Below, piece after piece: positions 61,901 to 64,000 of a DNA stretch of 64,000 bases. The DNA comes from Nocardia aurantia. Lineage in GTDB: Bacteria; Actinomycetota; Actinomycetes; Mycobacteriales; Mycobacteriaceae. Both the position numbers and the translations under genes were made by a program. The stretch is from positions 372,001 to 436,000 of the forward strand of contig NZ_WEGI01000007.1 in the NCBI RefSeq assembly GCF_009604425.1, read 5' to 3'. The notes under the pieces are model-generated. The model had not been told where the DNA came from, searched no databases, and saw only the letters and a program-made list of their open reading frames with translations. How positions within the stretch are numbered: the first letter of the stretch is position 1; every line of letters begins with the position of its first letter.

Positions 61901-62072
61901 TATCGAATCGGCCCGCGACAACATCGACGCGGCACGCGAACTCGTGCACCGCGGCGAACTGCTCGCGACCGCGACCGGCGAACATGCCTGGAACAGACTG
62001 CTTTCCGAGCGGCTGCACCGGCTGCGGGCCGATTCGGCGATGCCGCGGCGGGTCCAGGATCGCGGCGCCTGA
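58977..62072 (+). CDS. AfsR/SARP-type regulator: BTAD domain plus AAA-like ATPase
   Basis: A 1031-residue regulator. N-terminal winged helix (about 1-90, LGGPKQRAVLAILVLAGGSVV, then FERLVDGLWG), BTAD helical domain (about 95-245, ending RVRGVLDRELGVAPGDDLRRLF), a P-loop ATPase at about 270-640 (TGESGIGKTALAAAL; LLILDDVHRADRPTRDALALL; a sensor-like LVEQLSG) and about 390 residues of helical repeats. No C-terminal LuxR helix-turn-helix is seen. TTG at 58977 is the likely start; an ATG nine codons later (59001) would trim the winged helix. Such proteins control antibiotic or stress genes. Confidence 0.85.
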   Translation: MEYFLFGPMRVRADSGDLPLGGPKQRAVLAILVLAGGSVVRFERLVDGLWGQQPPEKALASLRSYVANLRRALQDGASAPRRLTTRSIGYHLALDGDPVDIRRFEELVGAGRRALTRGDAAAAHDLLTDAGQLWCGDPLAEFSGWDFADPEIERLTGLRRSAIEARFDAALLLGRHADLVPEIEAAIAAVPVHERLWAQLMLALARSGRRAEALQAYDRVRGVLDRELGVAPGDDLRRLFHGLCHDDTDPPAGVATLTLTVPVADDPAPAAPAPAGPALVGRSAELAWLAKMADAAGRGHGGFAVFTGESGIGKTALAAALAEYGRGAGMTVARAGHPDGLRKPLLWGWIQLLRELGHQLGADTRAQVRAAAPEVAALVPEWPEWESRPIARETADPAFEAIDGIVRAVREFAAASPLLLILDDVHRADRPTRDALALLADRLHHLPALIVVTWSAIVSADDRAEYDRLVGRTDVSVLELAGLADDDIGALVEQLSGVPPSPGFVAVLRQHSGGNPFFVREIVRFLSTRKHFDGRTLAPDGDPVPDAVTGVVRRRMSDLDAATRAILGAAAVIGAEFEPVTVAEVLGLPAATVRARLGDARRAAMIDETAERPGWFTFSHGVTRKAVVAQLDSGERGELHALVARARMRDAAGRSYEWLLATADHAWQAGAALDAPAALTITDLALAAAATRSAYADIAALAEHSLQICARLPRAPERFERESALWLRLALAWSALAGQNHEDVGRAFRHVFELGDRHGTARTAAIALHCLVRCAQGRYREAAAVAGELIERHRETGDPPAAAGYYLRALIDCLRGDPAAGTASLDAAFANLAALAEASPLARWDVRLHAVAAVALGLCGEQERAWQTARTGIDLGTAAGDAYSTAMVRLAALQANAIQGIVPGTARSADTVARELAETGLAQLAAGARIVRDWARALGPDREDTAAAAHEAYDIVTDGGATVMLAPLYLALLADIESARDNIDAARELVHRGELLATATGEHAWNRLLSERLHRLRADSAMPRRVQDRGA

Positions 62073-62133
62073 TCCGCCGCCGGCTCCAATCCGCTTCCAA
62101 CACCTCCGCAATCGGCTGGGGATACCGTTGACC

Positions 62134-62457
62134 ATGAGAATCGCCGGCTGCCTCACGGTGGCATTCGCCGTGGCCACCACCCTCCTGACCGCCTGCTCGG
62201 GCTCGGTCTCCGTGGGCACTCGTTCCGTCGACAAGAACGAGGTCGCCGCGCAGATCAGCGGCAAACTCGAGCAGCAGGTCGGCCAGAAACCCGACTCGGT
62301 GACCTGCCCGCAGAACCTCCCGGCGCGCACGGGCGCCACGCTGGTCTGCACGCTCGACGACCAGGGCACGAAATACGACGTCACGGTCACCGTGACCAGC
62401 GTCGACGGCGATCAGGCGAAGTTCGACATCCAGGTCGCCGACACCCCGAAGAACTGA
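62134..62457 (+). CDS. DUF4333 lipoprotein
   Basis: A 107-residue lipoprotein. The signal peptide ends in lipobox LTAC (Cys at about residue 21). The mature part fits DUF4333: DKNEVAAQISGKLEQQVGQKPDSV, then TCPQNLPARTGATLVCTL (two Cys that may pair) and YDVTVTVTSVDGDQAKFDIQV. Function unknown; many copies occur in mycobacteria and nocardiae. It precedes a bidirectional hairpin. Confidence 0.86.
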   Translation: MRIAGCLTVAFAVATTLLTACSGSVSVGTRSVDKNEVAAQISGKLEQQVGQKPDSVTCPQNLPARTGATLVCTLDDQGTKYDVTVTVTSVDGDQAKFDIQVADTPKN

Positions 62458-62469
62458 CCGCGAAACGAG

Positions 62470-62503
62470 TACGGCCGCCCGTGCAGCTGCGCGGGCGGCC
62501 GTA
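62470..62503. terminator. Bidirectional hairpin between DUF4333 and L,D-transpeptidase genes
   Basis: Perfect 12-bp arms TACGGCCGCCCG and CGGGCGGCCGTA around a 10-base loop in the 57-bp gap between two convergent genes. Confidence 0.75.
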
Positions 62504-62514
62504 TTCGCGCGGAC

Positions 62515-63738
62515 TCATCCGGCGAGGGCGCTGCCCTTCACCCACTCGTCCCACGGGACCGTCCAGTCACCGTTGTTCCACATGCTCAGCCCCGGTCCGC
62601 TGGTGTTGTGCACCTCGACCACGTCACCCGGGATCGACCAGTTGTAGAACCACTGCGCGTTGGCGCCGTTGAGGTTGAGGCAGCCGTGCGAGGTGTCGCT
62701 GCTGCCCTGCGCCCACACCGTCGAGTCGAGCTGGTGCAGGTAGATGCCGTCGGCGCTGATCCGGGTCGCCCAGTTGATGGCCTCCTTGTAGCCGAGCCGG
62801 TCGTTGACCGGCAGGCCGTAGGTGGAGGAGTCCATGATCACCGGGTTGCCCTTGTCCATCACCGTGTAGGTGCCGGCCGGGGTGTTGAAGTAGATCGTCT
62901 TGCCCGCGAAGGTGTCGCTGCCGCCGCGGCCCATCGAGGTGGGCATCGTGCGGATCAGCTGGCCGTTCTCGAACACCTGCACCTGATGGGTGTTGTCGTC
63001 GGCGATCGACACGTGCGAGGGGCCGATGAGGAACGAGGTCTTCGAGTCCTCCTGGCCGTACAGGCCGGGACCGACCTGTGTGCCGTACAGGCTCGCGTTC
63101 ACGGTCACCCTGGTGTTCGCGGGCCAGTACTGCTGCGGCCGGAAGTGCGCGTTGCGGTCGTCGAGCCAGTACCAGGAACCCTGCACCGGCGGGTCGGCGG
63201 TGACCTGGAGCTTGCGCTCGGCGGCGGCCTTGTCCGAGATCGCCTCGTCGAAGTGGGCGACGATGACCGTGCCGACGCCGTACGTGCCGCCCTCGGCCAG
63301 CGGCTGCCCGAACGTGGTGGTCAGGTACACCTTGGTCTGGTTGCCCGGCGTCAGCGTGGTGAACGTCGAGCTGACCGGGCCGGTCGGGCCGGTCAGCGTG
63401 ATGCCCTTCGCGGCGACGGTGTACGTGTGCCCGTACCCGAGCGCGGCCGTGGGCTTCCAGGCGGTCTTGTCCGGGGTGAGGATGCCGTCGACCGGTTTGC
63501 CGTCCTCGTTGGTCATGGTCACCGACGTCAGAATGCCGTCGGTCGCGCTCACTTCGATCTTGCCCAGCGGATCGACGTCGTCGCCGCCGTTCGGGCTGAC
63601 GACGATGGCCGGGGCGGCGGGACCGCCCCCGCTCGTCGCCGGTTTCGGTGCCCCCGTCGAAGACGAGCACGCAGCCATCAGCATCGTCACCAGGGTCAAG
63701 CCCATCGCGACACTGAATCGGCGGCGGCGACCTGACAT
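62515..63738 (-). CDS. L,D-transpeptidase (LdtMt2-like lipoprotein)
   Basis: A 407-residue cell-wall enzyme that makes 3-3 crosslinks in peptidoglycan. The signal peptide ends in lipobox MAAC (Cys near residue 24). Two Ig-like domains follow (about 50-145 and 145-250), then the YkuD catalytic domain with the motif SHGCLNLNGANAQWFYNW, where the Cys is the nucleophile and the His and Ser/Gly residues are in place. A C-terminal subdomain with Trp residues (WNNGDWTVPWDEWVKG) matches the mycobacterial Ldt type. Start ATG at 63738. This class is blocked by carbapenems. Confidence 0.95.
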   Translation of the reverse strand: MSGRRRRFSVAMGLTLVTMLMAACSSSTGAPKPATSGGGPAAPAIVVSPNGGDDVDPLGKIEVSATDGILTSVTMTNEDGKPVDGILTPDKTAWKPTAALGYGHTYTVAAKGITLTGPTGPVSSTFTTLTPGNQTKVYLTTTFGQPLAEGGTYGVGTVIVAHFDEAISDKAAAERKLQVTADPPVQGSWYWLDDRNAHFRPQQYWPANTRVTVNASLYGTQVGPGLYGQEDSKTSFLIGPSHVSIADDNTHQVQVFENGQLIRTMPTSMGRGGSDTFAGKTIYFNTPAGTYTVMDKGNPVIMDSSTYGLPVNDRLGYKEAINWATRISADGIYLHQLDSTVWAQGSSDTSHGCLNLNGANAQWFYNWSIPGDVVEVHNTSGPGLSMWNNGDWTVPWDEWVKGSALAG

Positions 63739-64000
63739 GGTGTTTCTCCTGCGCTTCGCCGTGCGACGCGGGCCCGTGCCCCCGGCGCACCATCACCTAC
63801 TGATTTCGAATCGCCAGTTTACGGGGCAGATCGCCGTTGCGGCATCCGGAGGTGTTGCCGTGGTTTTACGCGCGGGTTGCCGGGGTATGTCTGTCCCCGG
63901 GGTTGTGCCCGCGTCACGTTGTTCCCGCGAGTACGGATGGATCACGATGCACTCCGTTCGAGCAAGATCGTCGGCCGGTAGGATGCTCACCGTTATGAAT

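Noticed and set aside
63793..63990. A 65-residue minus-strand frame upstream of the L,D-transpeptidase gene
   Set aside because: No family pattern, ribosome site or coding-like codon use; more likely promoter region. An ATG at 63995 may start a gene beyond the window, but six bases cannot support a call.

Overview
The window is high-GC actinobacterial DNA, most likely from Nocardia or a close relative in the Mycobacteriales. GTG starts are common and stop/start overlaps (ATGA, GTGA) join many genes. The conserved genes follow the order I remember from the Mycobacterium tuberculosis Rv2894c-Rv2922c segment: xerC, viuB-type siderophore-interacting protein, M23 peptidase, DUF2469, rnhB, lepB, rplS, trmD, rimM, KH protein, rpsP, amidohydrolase, ffh, glnD, glnB, amt, ftsY, smc. 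That comparison is from memory, not from an alignment run here.

Layout. 0.1-6 kb: xerC, then a translationally coupled minus-strand trio of an Hsp70-like ATPase, a GrpE-like protein with two hypervariable-looking repeat arrays, and a membrane-anchored J-like protein. 6-9 kb: a frameshifted DUF1579-like gene, a DUF1990 protein, an iron-box-preceded siderophore-interacting protein and an M23 peptidase with no clear stop. 9-12.3 kb: two DUF202 membrane proteins, DUF2469, rnhB, lepB, rplS. 12.4-21 kb is accessory: a polytopic membrane protein, a DUF2867 protein, tex, a double Lrp/AsnC regulator, an MFS transporter and an M20 peptidase. 21-23 kb: the trmD-rimM-KH-rpsP operon. 23-33 kb: an amidohydrolase, then a BMP/nucleoside-type ABC importer with an ornithine cyclodeaminase-like protein, a cytosine-deaminase-like amidohydrolase and a divergent GntR regulator. 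Two matching operator-like palindromes tie this cluster together. 33-35 kb: ffh and a small protein.

35-43 kb: a RpiR-regulator/ABC importer operon with a tyrosine phosphatase and a metallophosphoesterase between the binding protein and permease genes, suggesting uptake and dephosphorylation of a phosphorylated compound. 43-47 kb: the nitrogen-signalling operon amt-glnB-glnD, preceded by a GlnR-box-like site. 47-64 kb: ftsY, then RpiB-like, DUF2237 and DUF6191-like genes, two divergent TetR/oxidoreductase pairs with palindromic operators (one TetR carries a C-terminal zinc ribbon), a TM2 protein, smc, a secreted protein, a BTAD/ATPase regulator, a DUF4333 lipoprotein and an L,D-transpeptidase.

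The most unusual feature is repeat expansion in or beside genes: 15-bp and 18-bp arrays in the GrpE-like gene, an 8-bp array after tex, a 75-bp array at an ABC ATPase/permease junction, and a repeat-rich linker about 187 residues long inside that ATPase. No rRNA, tRNA, insertion sequence, prophage or CRISPR array was recognised.
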